Assembly (NCBI GenBank): GCA_963920705.1
Contig: OY987232.1
Location: 9,469,422 to 9,533,421 of the forward strand
Direction of reading: 5' to 3'
DNA from: Odiellus spinosus
Lineage: Eukaryota; Arthropoda; Arachnida; Opiliones; Phalangiidae
Length of the DNA: 64,000 nucleotides
Below the pieces are notes generated by a model that worked only from the letters and a program-made list of their open reading frames with translations, was not told the origin of the DNA and made no database searches. Within the stretch, counting starts at the first letter, position 1. Each line of letters starts with the position of its first letter. Below, piece after piece: positions 23,501 to 36,500 of the stretch. The position numbers and the translations under genes were made by a program.

Positions 23501-26500
23501 ATAAACAGTGAATGAATATTAAGACTGTTAAACATTGTTAAAACTAAAAAAATATTATTTTATAAACGATATAATTACCACAACTGGGAGTAGAGAGTTT
23601 GAGTGTAAGAGTAATAGTGCAGACGACAGGAAAACTCTGGTACGTTCATGAATCAATCAGAGAAAAGATACATAATTTAGGTCAAAGTTTAGTCTACTAC
23701 CAATCCTTCCCCCCTTTGACATAAATAAATTGATATTAAACTCGAATCAATTAATTAACATAATTATTTAAGTTATAAAATCCTATAACAGTTCAAGAAA
23801 TTTGATTTACTTAAAGGAATGGTTCACCCATAAAGTTTTTTTGCCTCTAAGGGTCAATAGCACTCTTGGCAACAGAAATTTATAACTCAAAATTAATTTT
23901 TAATAATAATAATAATTTTATAGTTAAAAATAAATTTAGTATGAACGTGGCCCTTTTGCCCCTAATTCTAAACTTCTCTGTCGTGCTTGGCCAGGCTAGC
24001 AATCTGATAGGCCAATATAAATAACTTATAAACCAATGAAATGAGACTCCGAGGGGAGAGAGTCTGAGACAGTAAAGTCTAGAATCCTTCGTTTTTTAAT
24101 CGGCGTTGTTTTAAAGAAAGTTCAAAATGCCAAGTTGTATTATAAAAGAATGCAAAAATTTTAGTTCTCGGTTTGGACTAAGTTTTTATACGGTACACTG
24201 GTTCAACTTCAAACGGATCTATTCGCGGCATGACGATACTCTCCGAGAGTCCGAATCGCCGACGGAATTAGGCCTAGGCTACGGCTTACCGAGGTTAGAT
24301 GCTCCTTCAGTCGGCGTCCCGTTCGTTAGACTGTCGAGCACTGCCGTTATAACCTGTCGTCGATTTAACGTTCAAGCGCGTAGTAGTCAACTTTACCATT
24401 GAGTAAAAGCTGAGCCAAGTTACTTTGGCCAATCAGATTATTGCCGAAATAAAAACCTTGAAGTGACGTATCGAATGCGCTCTTGCTTTACAGGAAAGCT
24501 TCATACGGGCGCCTATGTGCCCTCAATGTAATTTGTTTTAATTGTTTATTTAAAAATATACTTAATTTTAACTTTTTTTAACACTTGAAAAATTGGTTTT
24601 GAGTTTAACTAAAGGGTTTGCAGCAAAAATATTTTAACACCGCACCATTCCTTTAAAATTTTTTGTAAAAATATCCGAGACATAAGATTTGGATGAGGTA
24701 AATCTTAATTCAAACACTCTATCATTTAATTTTTCTCTTATTTAGTGGTAATGGATATCGATGTATTGATCGTTTGTTTAACAAACAACCACTAGCAAAA
24801 ACAAATCGCAGATTGACTGTCACTAACTATTATCAGGGTTGGTAATTTCACCCATTAGTTACTAACCAAATACTGACCACACTTAACCAACTCCAACATA
24901 AACAACTTAAAAGTATCTTAATACTAACCAAATATACACCACTCAATACTTACCAAATATAAACTGACAACCTAGTTAATACGGACCAAACATACGCAAC
25001 TTACAACCAACTAAATACCCTTTTCCGACAAGGCGTAAGTAGCCGGTTTAACCAGATTTAACCGAGGTTTAGTCACGATTAACCGAGGTTTATTGAACTG
25101 AGAAGGCTATGTAAACCTCTGTTAAATCTGATCAAACCACCATTTAGTGACTTTTCTAAAAAAAAAAAAAAAATACAAATCAATCGATATTTTGCTGTTG
25201 AAGGTTGATACATAGTATTATTCATTCCTTTTAACTCAGTAATTGAAATAATTAAAATGTTTACTAAAAATTATGGAAAAGTTCTTATATTCATAATTTG
25301 GAATGCATATTCTGGAAATAATTCAGAAATTGTTCCATTTTTAGCTTTTATTTCATAACTTATAGTTTATTTTTAATTAAATAGGGTTATGATGGCGAAC
25401 CTAGAGCATATGTTGCTACTCAGGGGCCAATGGCTCACACAGTTGATGACTTCTGGAGGATGGTATGGAACAACAGGTCTCCAATAATTATTATGATCAC
25501 GAAACTCAAGGAAAAAAACCAAGGTGAGTTATAAAGAGAACCCTTATTTTTTCTGCACCCAGTTTTCTACCAGCTTGCAACCTGTGATATGGAGTAGCCG
25601 AATGGTGTTTCTTGCCATAGCACTCTTGAGACTGCTCCAGTGGAATTCGAGGGTCGATATCAGAGTTCTCCATATGGATAGTTTCATATTTGTTTGTAAT
25701 TATATTATGCTAGTTGATTAGGCCTTTTTTCAACTATAAAGAATAGGTAGAAATCATTTGTTGTTGACTCACATTTTATCCTTAGTGAATTCTTAGTTTT
25801 TTTATAAATGGCATTGCTTGATGATTTACTATAGACCTGCTAAAGGGATCACTATAATTTTGATTATGAGACATTCCCATACTTTCAATCAAGTATTCAT
25901 CTTGATCTTATATATTTTCAGGTTAAATGTGAACCTTATGTCCCAATACATAGTGACTGGTTTGGAGATATTCAGGTTACTGTTACGAAAATGGTTCATC
26001 GGGATGGCTACACAATAAGGGAGCTATACCTAAAAGTAAGACCTTTTTTGCTGTGTTTTTAAAAATGTGTTACAGGTTTTATGAACTTGTCCATAAACTC
26101 AAGGAGGATAGATGTTGAAATTTGAATCGTAAAGTGTGTCGTGGTGAATTAAGTAATTAGGTTTTAAACTAAAACTAATTTGTTAATGTTGTAATAGTGT
26201 CCGTGGAATTCCTAAATCAAAATGAGCTAATTTAACAATTTGCACTTTCATCGTTGAAACAAAGAAAAATAAGGATTAATTAAACGAAATATAATCTAAA
26301 CAGATAATCCCAGACCCTTTTTCCAATATTAAGATTTAAAAATCACCTGGAGATAAGTAATGACAAGGATATTGAATTATAGAAAATTATTAATTTAATT
26401 ATCATAACAAGTTGTCCATTGATACCGGATAACTTTAGTTTAGTTTTATAAAAAGACGCGACTATACCAAGATGACACATGAGATCATGAGTGAGTCCAA

Positions 26501-27535
26501 ATCAAGAGAGTCGCGAAAATTATCTTCCTTCTCGAAACATTCTAGCTGGGTCAGAAGCCACCGAAATACTTTCTCGCCTCTTCCTATCGTCGTTGACTCG
26601 TGCCTTGTCAAGATCTGCCCTTTTGGTCACTGTCGCGTCCTCTTTTTAAGGTGAAGTTGGTACGGCTTTCGCTGCGGGAAAAGGGAAGAATAGAAAAAAC
26701 CAAGTTCGTTTGAACGGTTGTTCTCAGAAAGTTTTTTCGATGTAGACAACGTGATTAGTAGATATACGCGTTGGTGCTACAACTTGCGAAATTTGGCGAG
26801 GTTTCTATTTTCGTAAAGGAAATTTCATTTTCGCGCGAAACGCGTTAACGCATAGAAAATTCGCTCGTTCTACGTGAAAACCATACACATATAATTTGTT
26901 TTGCCAAGAGAGTCGTATAGCAGATGAAAATGAGTGATTTAAAACAGCAGTTACTGCTCTTACTCTAGAGAAAAATCGCAATTTCAACTCTAATGTCCCT
27001 TAAAAAGAAGAATAAACGGTCCTTAAGGGTGAGGGAATTATTCCGCAAGAGACAGCAGCGAGAAGATTTCACAATTTGTTAGTGGATATGAAAATTTCCA
27101 ATCATATGGTTAGCTTGTTCCAAGGCTTAAATTGACGTTGTTCTATACTATCCACTTAATTTAACTCAGATTTCTATGATAACAATAAGGATATTTCAAG
27201 TACGTTGTAACGGTTTCTTTAGAATTCCTGATAGGGGTATCCCCAAATCGAAGTAATTCAATTTGTCAAAGTGTTGATTTATAAATATTGGCCATTTATC
27301 ATTTTGAATTCCCCGGTCAAACTTTCCCGCCTTTAATTAGGTCACATGATTAATGATGTCATCTCTTATCAGTTAGTATCTTACCAGTTGTTGGTCAACC
27401 CCACTTCTCACTGGTCGGGGGTTTATTGATTATATTTTTCTTGAGTAGGAGTTCAATTTAGTCTGCCGCGAAGTTATGTTAAAAGAGCTTAACAATGTTA
27501 CTTAAATGTTTTAGTAATATTTAATAAACTATAGT

Positions 27536-27578
<43 letters not shown>

Positions 27579-30500
27579 GAGTAGTCTTATTTTAAAACTT
27601 GAGATCCACAACAAGTGGTAGAAGAGCTTAAGGTAGAGTTTATGGAGTGTTTTTGATTACTTTCACTGTGGAGAGATTGAATTCAAGAAACCCTGGAAGT
27701 CGGCTTTTGAGCATAGCGGCGATTTTCGACAAACAGAATGGCGGAACGTTCGGGCGATTCGTTTTTTGTGAATCATGTCACGCTTTTAACATCCGACAAT
27801 TATCGGAATTGGAGTTTTGAAATAGAACATCGACTGAGAACTCAAGATTTATGGAACATTGTTCGAGGTACTGAGAAATTTCCTAAGGGGGAGGCAGTTA
27901 CTGAAGAGATTCAATGGAAATTCAAGTTGCGAGAGGCCAAGGCTTACTCAATGATTGCGCTGTCAGTTAGTCAAGAACTTCGATGTTTAAGTGGAGAAGC
28001 TGACACGTCGGGTCTGGCCTGGGAAGCATTAAAGGAAGCATTTTTTCCTCGATCAAGAGCACGCATAGAATGAAGAATTTCATACAATGAGTTATCAAGA
28101 TGGAGAATCAATTCCGGCGTTTCTTGGAAGACTTTATGGTGTAAAAATTCAATTAGAGGAAGCTGGGGAAACTGTACAGGACAAAGACATTTCATATAGA
28201 ATGATTCGGAAGTTACCTAAAAGTTATGAAAATCTCGTACAGCAAATATATCATTACGAAGATAAGATGTTCACTCCACAGAATATCAAGAAGACGCTAA
28301 TAGCGGAATATAGCCGACAAATCCTAATCAACCAAGGAAGTTCAGATCAATCAAGTGCCTTATCGACACATGTTCGAAATAAGCGATTGGAGTATGACCA
28401 ATCACGTCCTGGTATTGAAAAATTTAAATTTAAAGGTAGATGTCACAAATGTCAGATAATTGGTCGCCAAAGATTGTAGGCGAGAACAGTCAAATTCTGA
28501 TCAATATAGTTATCACGAAAGAAATTGAAACAATGACGATTTTCGGCGCAGATATAACAATTCAAGAGACTATGGCAATAAATATGCGTATTTCGTATCG
28601 GTCCAATGCCCATCTGTTGCAACAAATGAATGGATTATAGATACAGTGGCTACTCACCATTTCTGTCATCAACGGGAATTGTTTGCAACGTATACAGATT
28701 TCGACGCTGAAGCAACCTATTAAAGTTGGCGGTAAGAATGGAAACATTTGAATTAAAAGGGGTACTATATACACCAGGAATGAAGAGAAATCTAATATAA
28801 GGCAGAATCATAGATCAAGCTGGGCGTAAGGGCATCGTAACAAATTCAAAGTATACCGTTTGCGATAATAAAGGAAGATTTTTGTGGCAAGAAAATTTAT
28901 CAAGTTGTAACGGTTATGTCCTGCTCTAGCTATCGAGTGTCCGTCCGCCCCAGTTATGGATTCAATTTCTGATCGCGTCGTCTGCTCCCTTACCTCCTTA
29001 TCCATAAAATTCTACTAGTCACGTGACAACTTCATCTAATGTTTTTTTCTTTCGACGGCGAATAGCCAGTCCCTACATTTTTTAACACGCAGTATAAGAA
29101 CGTGAAGAGACAGGACTGAAACACAGTTCTCCTCTTAAACTCTACCGCGAGTAGTTCGTGGATATATTATATCTGATAAGTGACGGTGAAATACCCGGAA
29201 TCATTCTTTGCTATTATTTTAAAGTTATTCAAAAACTATAATTATGGATTCATTAGTAAGTACAATAAAGACTTTCTAAAATACAATTATTAAAGATTGT
29301 CAGCCTCTTTTATTTCAATTTTCTCGAAGTTATTTGATTCTCAAATCTTAAGCCTGGGTCCCGATCCTGAAATCTATTCTTTAATTTCTTTATGAGCAGT
29401 TTTGATATTAATTCTGATTAGGGCTATCCTTATTAGGATTGTATAGAGAAACGGTTACAAAGTGAAAATTTATACACGCTTCTTGATTCAATTGTACATC
29501 TGAAGTTTTTAAAACTCTCTGGCAAACTGTGCAAGAGAATAATCATCAGTAAATCATTATTGATTTCCAAGTCCATTTCGTGTAACTTGTCAACCTCGTC
29601 AAAAAATAGAAAAACATAATCTTGGACATTCCTTCCTTCTCTCATCTTGTTTAGAGTTAAACGCATCAGGAGTAGCCTTTTGTGCGGGACTCTTGGATGG
29701 TAAATGGCTTCCCATTTCCGCCAAACTTCTCGTGCGGTGTCGCACAATTCGAAAAGACTGAGGGCGAGGATTAGATCAACTCTTGCTTTCTTATCGCTGT
29801 TTACCCATGCCGCTACTTCGGTTGAATTTGTAGTAGTTTCTGTTGGTTTTACGTTGCTAATGTCCACATATCCCAAGGCGTCATTTTTGACCAAGAGAGT
29901 TCCATCTGCAACTTCCATGTGTCATAGTTCTCTTTTGTCAAAGTTGCAGTTGCAATTCTAACGTTATGACTTCCTGCCATTTCCTTGTTTCCTTTGAATA
30001 CAGGCGAAAAAACTAACTGGCAATAACTACACTAATTAAAAAAAATGGATACTTGCACAGTGGCAGCATGCTAGGCCTATAACCTGTAGTTTTTAGATTA
30101 GGAACGAGACCTACAATTAAAATAACCTTTTATTTTAATCGTCTAAAACGGAATGAGATTTTACCAGGTACGTGAAAGAGTATATATATATACAATGATA
30201 AAAAACGACAAACAAGAATTAGTGTTTTAATACAACAAATATCAAACTTCCTTTTTTAATTCCCATCAATTTCAATACCAGAAGTAGATTTAATGTTCCA
30301 GCACTGTTGGAAATAGACTCCGACGCCGGCGCGCCGTTTAACCATGCAATTTGTAATATTTTCGGCGCGCCGCCGCCGTTTAATTCTTGGCGCGCCATAA
30401 TCCGTAAGACTCAAAAGTCGAGCGTGACTCTGCCAACAGGGGTCAGCAGCTGTCGAATGGCCACTGCCACGCAGTGCAGGCACGGTGAGAGATCGTTGGT

Positions 30501-33500
30501 CCGTGGGAAACCACGAAAGTAAAAGTAAAAGTAAAATTTCTGCCCAGGCTCGTTCACGGGAGAGCTGAAAGACGCGACATGGCAGTCGGGAGCTGACCAG
30601 TTGACGTCATACGCCGATAAACGCCGCCGCCGCCGATACGCTCATGGTTTACGCCGCCCCTAGGGAAAAAACTCGGCGCGCCGCCGCCGAAACTAAAAAA
30701 AACACCGTCATGCCGCCGCCGGTTTTTTTTAGGGGCGTCGGAGTCTAGTTGGAAATGAGGCAGAAAATGTATTTAAATAATTTGGAAGGACACCAAAAAT
30801 ATTTTACTCTTATAATCAATGAAATTCAAGTGAAGCAGGATTTAGTCTTCAATGGTAGTACTGAGGAATTGGAGCCACAAATTAAAATTCAATCAGGAAC
30901 AAGATGAAAGAAATGGAAAATAAAATAAAAAAAGTTTCAGAAAATGCAAACAAGTTAAAGCTAGCTTCACATAATGGTGCGAGGAATTTCAACCAATTTG
31001 AAGTATCCTTATTCCTATTTCCCATCTGGCAATAACCATGCCGATGGTCTATACACGATCGTTTGGGATGCAATAGAAAACTCACAAGCAGCTGGATTCC
31101 GTATCCTCACTATTGTTTGTGATAAGGCTACTTCAAACCAAAAATAAATAAAGATCTGCACAGAAAGCGAACAAAGACTAAACAATCACAAAGTATATGG
31201 CTGTTATCTCATTTTGGTCTTTGGATTCAAGAGCACTAAAAGTTGCTATATTTTTAAATGATTAATTAATTCAGAGTCCTTCATTAGACCGTGTCTCTTA
31301 ACCGTAAACTTTGGTGTGTCTAAGATTCCACTCTAATCATCACAAAAACTGAGAGCTGATCAAAAGCTTCAGCAGTTAATTTACAAATTTTGGTTTTCCT
31401 GAATTCTTGCAATGCATCCTAATGAAAAATGATTCAGAAAATAATTATTAAAATGAGTCTATCAACAGCTTTGAATGGTTTAAACTACAGCCATGCGTTT
31501 GCCAACTGATTATAATATGGATAATAGAGCTTGATTGAAGTTGGGCCGCTCTCCGCTCAAAATGGCTCACTTTGTCAGTCAGGCAATGATGCAGAATTTT
31601 TTACTTACAATTACAGGGTTGGATCTCCCAACAAATGTTACATTCTGTAATTTTGAGGTATTAGCAAAGGTAATGCTCAAATTGTTTATCAAATAGAGTT
31701 GAAAGCAATACCTAAAAAAAATGTAAAACGTTTAAATATAATATTTTGCCAATATATTTCTAGCATTCAAATATTAAATAGTTTTTCTTATCTGAATCTC
31801 ATTTTTGTTGTGGTGATTCACCCTCGTTTTAATTTGTAAAAATTGTGATAAATCCGATCCATCGTCATTAGTAAAATGATGCGTGGGTGGGATAATTTTG
31901 TTAATAGCCGGTTGAGTTTTAATGGTTTTATCGAGAGTGCACGTGCAATAGCGAATCCATAACCCAGGGGGAAACCAAGTGACTAAATTAACCAAGGATA
32001 CCCCACTTTTCTTTGTCAACCCCTGTTTTCCTACTGGGGGAGTTTAGGTTCATGGTGTAGGATGCTAGATCGTCTCACTTTGCGTCTCCTCTTCTACTGC
32101 TTCCTGATAAACTGAAACATACCTAAAAGTCCTAATTTTATTTCTAGGCCCGTAAAATACCCTAAAATCAAAATTAGGTTCCTGAAATACAATGTTTTCA
32201 ATAATTTCAAGAAATATCGCCATAGTCCGAATATTTTCACTTTATTTAGGTCCTAATATTAAAATTCTTTCCACAAAGGAAGAATGTTTCTACGAAAATA
32301 TTCTAAGGATCTTGACGCTCTGTCTTATTCAAAGGATAGCTGTATAAAATTAACTAACTAGAATACATGATAAGTGATAATAAAAATCTCATTAGGCTCT
32401 TAATTGTTTCCTATTCGGTACTTATCTTTAGAATGTCCGCCCTTTTTTGACCTATTATTATGCTAAAAGTCTATCTTATCCCCTTATTTTATTTTTATTT
32501 TGTTGGCAGCCCCTGCTTAACTGTTCGCCTATTGGCTAAACCTATTTTAAGAGTAGAAAACCCCTTTTGTGATCTCTCTTTTGCAATTTACAACAATAAA
32601 AATACATTTGAAAATAGAAATAACCTACTAACATTTTTTAAGATGGATAATAACCCCCTTTTTTTTTTACTATAGTATGGTGAAGAAGCTCACCAGGTGC
32701 TCCATTTCTGGTATACGGCTTGGCCGGACCACAAAACGCCTAGCACAGCCAAACAACTTCTAGCCATGGCCCTGGAAGTTGAAGCACTGAGACACAATAA
32801 TAACGGAGGGGTCAAAGGACCGGTTGTTGTTCATTGCAGGTAAGCGGACAGTTATTATAATAATGATAATAGGGAGCCTTCAATCTTGTTTTTGTGACGT
32901 GAGACCCTCATATATTTTACGCAGCTGAACTTTCATATGCTCTCTTTTGGAACTATTTGTTATTTGGAAACTGAGGCACTCATTTGATCCATGTTGGGCA
33001 TTTTTAATGAATCCAATTTCAGGTTAATACCAAAGTATTGAGGTATAGCGAATTATGAAGTTAAGAAGGTTAGAGCCAAATTAAAAAACATGGCGTATTT
33101 GTGTTTGACGCAAAAAATGTACTTTGTAAGGAAACACGCAGATCACAATATTTTTTACCTATAAAAATGTGATCCCGCATTGCCTTTGACTGTACAGTTT
33201 TGCGTCCAATGCAAATTCATGTTTTAGACAGTCAGTGGCGTATTCTTGTGGCTACCCTTTCCAAATAGAGTTATTCTTAAGAGGTCTTGGGTAAGCCTTT
33301 CGGGTGTCTTATGTAGTCTTAAGAGGTCTTGGGGAAGTCTTTCTTTGTATCAAGAAGCCTTGGAGAAGTTGTAAAGACTTCCCCAAGACTTTTGCAGTGT
33401 TCTTGAGGACCTCTTCAAATCAGACTTAAGTTTTTTCGGTAAGGGTACCATGATTTAACGTTGCTATTATGGGCTCTTCCATACATACCTCCACACGGTT

Positions 33501-36500
33501 TTTCTTTTAGACTGCTGATATTACCAAGGCTACAATAAGCAATCTTACAATTGGAAAATGGTTCTAGTTCAAAAAAAAAAAAAAAAAAAATCTTTAAACT
33601 CAGTCAAGACCTGGACATAATATTAATTAGGTAAAAACCAGTTGGGCAGCCGCCCACCTAGAAGGGAGGGCTATTTGTGACAGATATATTACAACTCAGA
33701 ATGGAGAGATATTAAATTACATCTGGCAATGGACAGATATAAGTTTTATTACAACTCAAAATGGGCAGATATTAAATTACATCTTTCGATGGACAGATAT
33801 AATTTTTTATTACAACTTGGAATGGCCAGATATTAAATTTTCAAATCAGTGCAATTCAGCCAAACCTTTCACAAATAACTCTGCCCTTTATTTTAGTCAT
33901 TCTGAATTTGTTGTACTGTCTTTTGTAACATGCATTTTTTTTGGTGAAAGGAACTATGAAATAAAAATTTAAATCATCTTGTGACATACTACGATATGAA
34001 ACAGAAAATATTTATTTCAAAGGGCAGAGTTATTTTTGAAAGGTTTGGCTGAATTGCACTGATTTGAAAATTTAATATCTGGCCATTCCAAGTTGTAATA
34101 AAAAATTATATCTGTCCATCGAAAGATGTAATTTAATATCTGCCCATTTTGAGTTGTAATAAAACTTATATCTGTCCATTGCCAGATGTAATTTAATATC
34201 TGTCCATTGTCAGATGTAATTTAATATCTGTCCATTCTGAGTTGTAATATATCTGTCACAAATAGCCCTCCCTTCTAGGTGGGCGGCTGCCCAACTGGTT
34301 TTTATCTAATATCTGTCCCTTTAAAGAAACTCGTGTGATAAAAAGCACTCAAAAAATATTGAACGATGTTTGCATGCGCACCAAATTCAAATATCAGTTT
34401 CATTATCTATTCAAAAAGCGCGGATATCTTCTTAAAATAAGATTGTTACAAATTTAAAATATTTAAAAATCCACTTTCATATCCCTTTAAAACATGCGCT
34501 TCCTTATCCCTTTTCAAGGCTTTTAGAAACCTTGGGCCTCTTGCCCTCTTCCTTCTCCGAGCATAGAGTGGCGCCTTCTAACTTTAGTCATAATTTAAAT
34601 AATTAAATTTATTTTGAATTTATAATTTTATTTAAATCACATATTATAATATTCGAAGACGAATGATATTTTATTATATAATTTATTTAAACAATAATTA
34701 AAGTTAAAAAAAATATGGTAAAACAAATATAGTAAAACATTAGCTTAACGCCGCTGGCTGTGCGTTAAACCTTGGGCCTCTTGCCCTCTTCCTTCTCCGA
34801 GCATAGAGTGGCGCCTTCTAACTTTAGTCAAAATTTAAATAATTTAATTTATTTTGAATTTATAATTTTATTTAAATAACATATTATAATATTCGAAGAC
34901 GAATGGTATTTTATTATATAATTTATTTAAACAATAATTAAAGTTAAAAAAAAAATATGGTAAAACAAATATAGTAAAACATTAGCTTAACGCCGCTGGC
35001 GGTGCGTGATAGCGGCAGTATCGAGTTTGTTCCACTAAGCCTTTGTATAACAAAATTAAACGTGATGTTACGGTATATTAAAGGCCTAATGGAAAAAATA
35101 ACTTGTAAAATGCACAATTCCCACATTTTAAAATGGAAATAAACAAAAATAACACCCTTACTTAGGTATTTTGGTAAAGATATTATAATTTAAAGTAGGA
35201 AAGGCGAGAAAAATGATGGCGTCAGGACGATAGCTTTCCGCGGCTCTCTGGCTTATTCCACTTACTAAATTCAGTGGGTATAAAGCTAAAGCGGTGTTTT
35301 TTTCCCCATCCCAGAAAAAATGTAGGGAGCGGAGGTCGTCTTTCAGCGCGCAGTGTAGTTTCAATCTGCTTGTTTAGCCCGGCTGTGATTCGTTTTTGTT
35401 AGAGCCACGTGAAATTTCAATGCGTACAAACTTACCGTCTCGGTTATTCGGGACGGTTTGTAGGAGGTAGGCTCCCGTAGTAATGATGGGTTATTGAAGA
35501 GTAGGAGGTTCCTTGAGTGTCGGCACCTTTCACGCTACCAGATTTATTAATGAGAGGGCGTAACCTCGGTACTTGATTCGTCACTTGGAAAGTGATGAAC
35601 AGAATAGAATTCTCCTGATTCTCCTCACCCTCCTCATTCTCCTCCTCTCCCAAAACTCAATCTCTAAGAGGGACAAACTTTGCTGGGATTTTGGCACTAT
35701 CACAAATAGCAAGTGTTTCGCTCTGCGCGAAACACTAATACTCCGTAACAGTTAAGATTAGTAGTAAAGTAGGATGGCCTAAGTTTATAGGATTAAGTTT
35801 TCTTTAGTGAGAAATATCTGTCCAAATAACCATAGCTCTTGCCTAGTGGGCTTCAACGAGAGTTTGTCTTGGTATCGTAATGTGTTCAAGTAAAGTTTAC
35901 TTTGTTAAGAATATTTTTGTCCTTAGGTTTTTTGTATACTATTTGAATTCTCTAGACCATTCAGATTAACCATCGTCACTCGCAGTATTGCCTGTTGTAC
36001 CCTCTCATTGATAAAATTAAATATTGATGATGTATAGCTATCACTGAGGTCTTACTGTAATATAATTTCGAATTGTTCTCTAATGGATCACCCTCTTATT
36101 TAAAAGTGCTGGAATTGGAAGAACAGGGTGTTTTATAGCTACTAGTATTGGTATACAACAGCTGCTGGAGGAAAGTATATTGGACATTCTTGGTATAGTC
36201 TGTTCCTTAAGGCTAGATCGGTAGGTGTTTTGTATTATCTTCTTTCTTCTTTAGCAACAAAAATTATGAAAGCGAATTCAGCTGGACCACTCTGAGTGTT
36301 CTGGATCTCGCTGAGAAATTTTTATAAAGATTCCATTCCCCTATCAAATAAGTGAAAAAAAGTGGAATTTTTTGGTTATTCTCTTGAAATTCGCTTGATT
36401 TTTCTCAGTAGAACATTAAGAAGGTTGCTCAGCAATGCTCGACTTGCGCTTGTGAAAGAGTGATTTCTCTTGCTATAGAGCACCCAGTGGAATTCGCTAT

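Noticed and set aside
30256..30522. Two overlapping frames in GC-rich DNA
   Set aside because: Both are explained by the hAT-like MITE and lack any domain.
35444..35755. Glu-rich minus-strand frame and its plus-strand partner
   Set aside because: The Glu run comes from a CTCCTCATT-type simple repeat; nothing else supports a gene.
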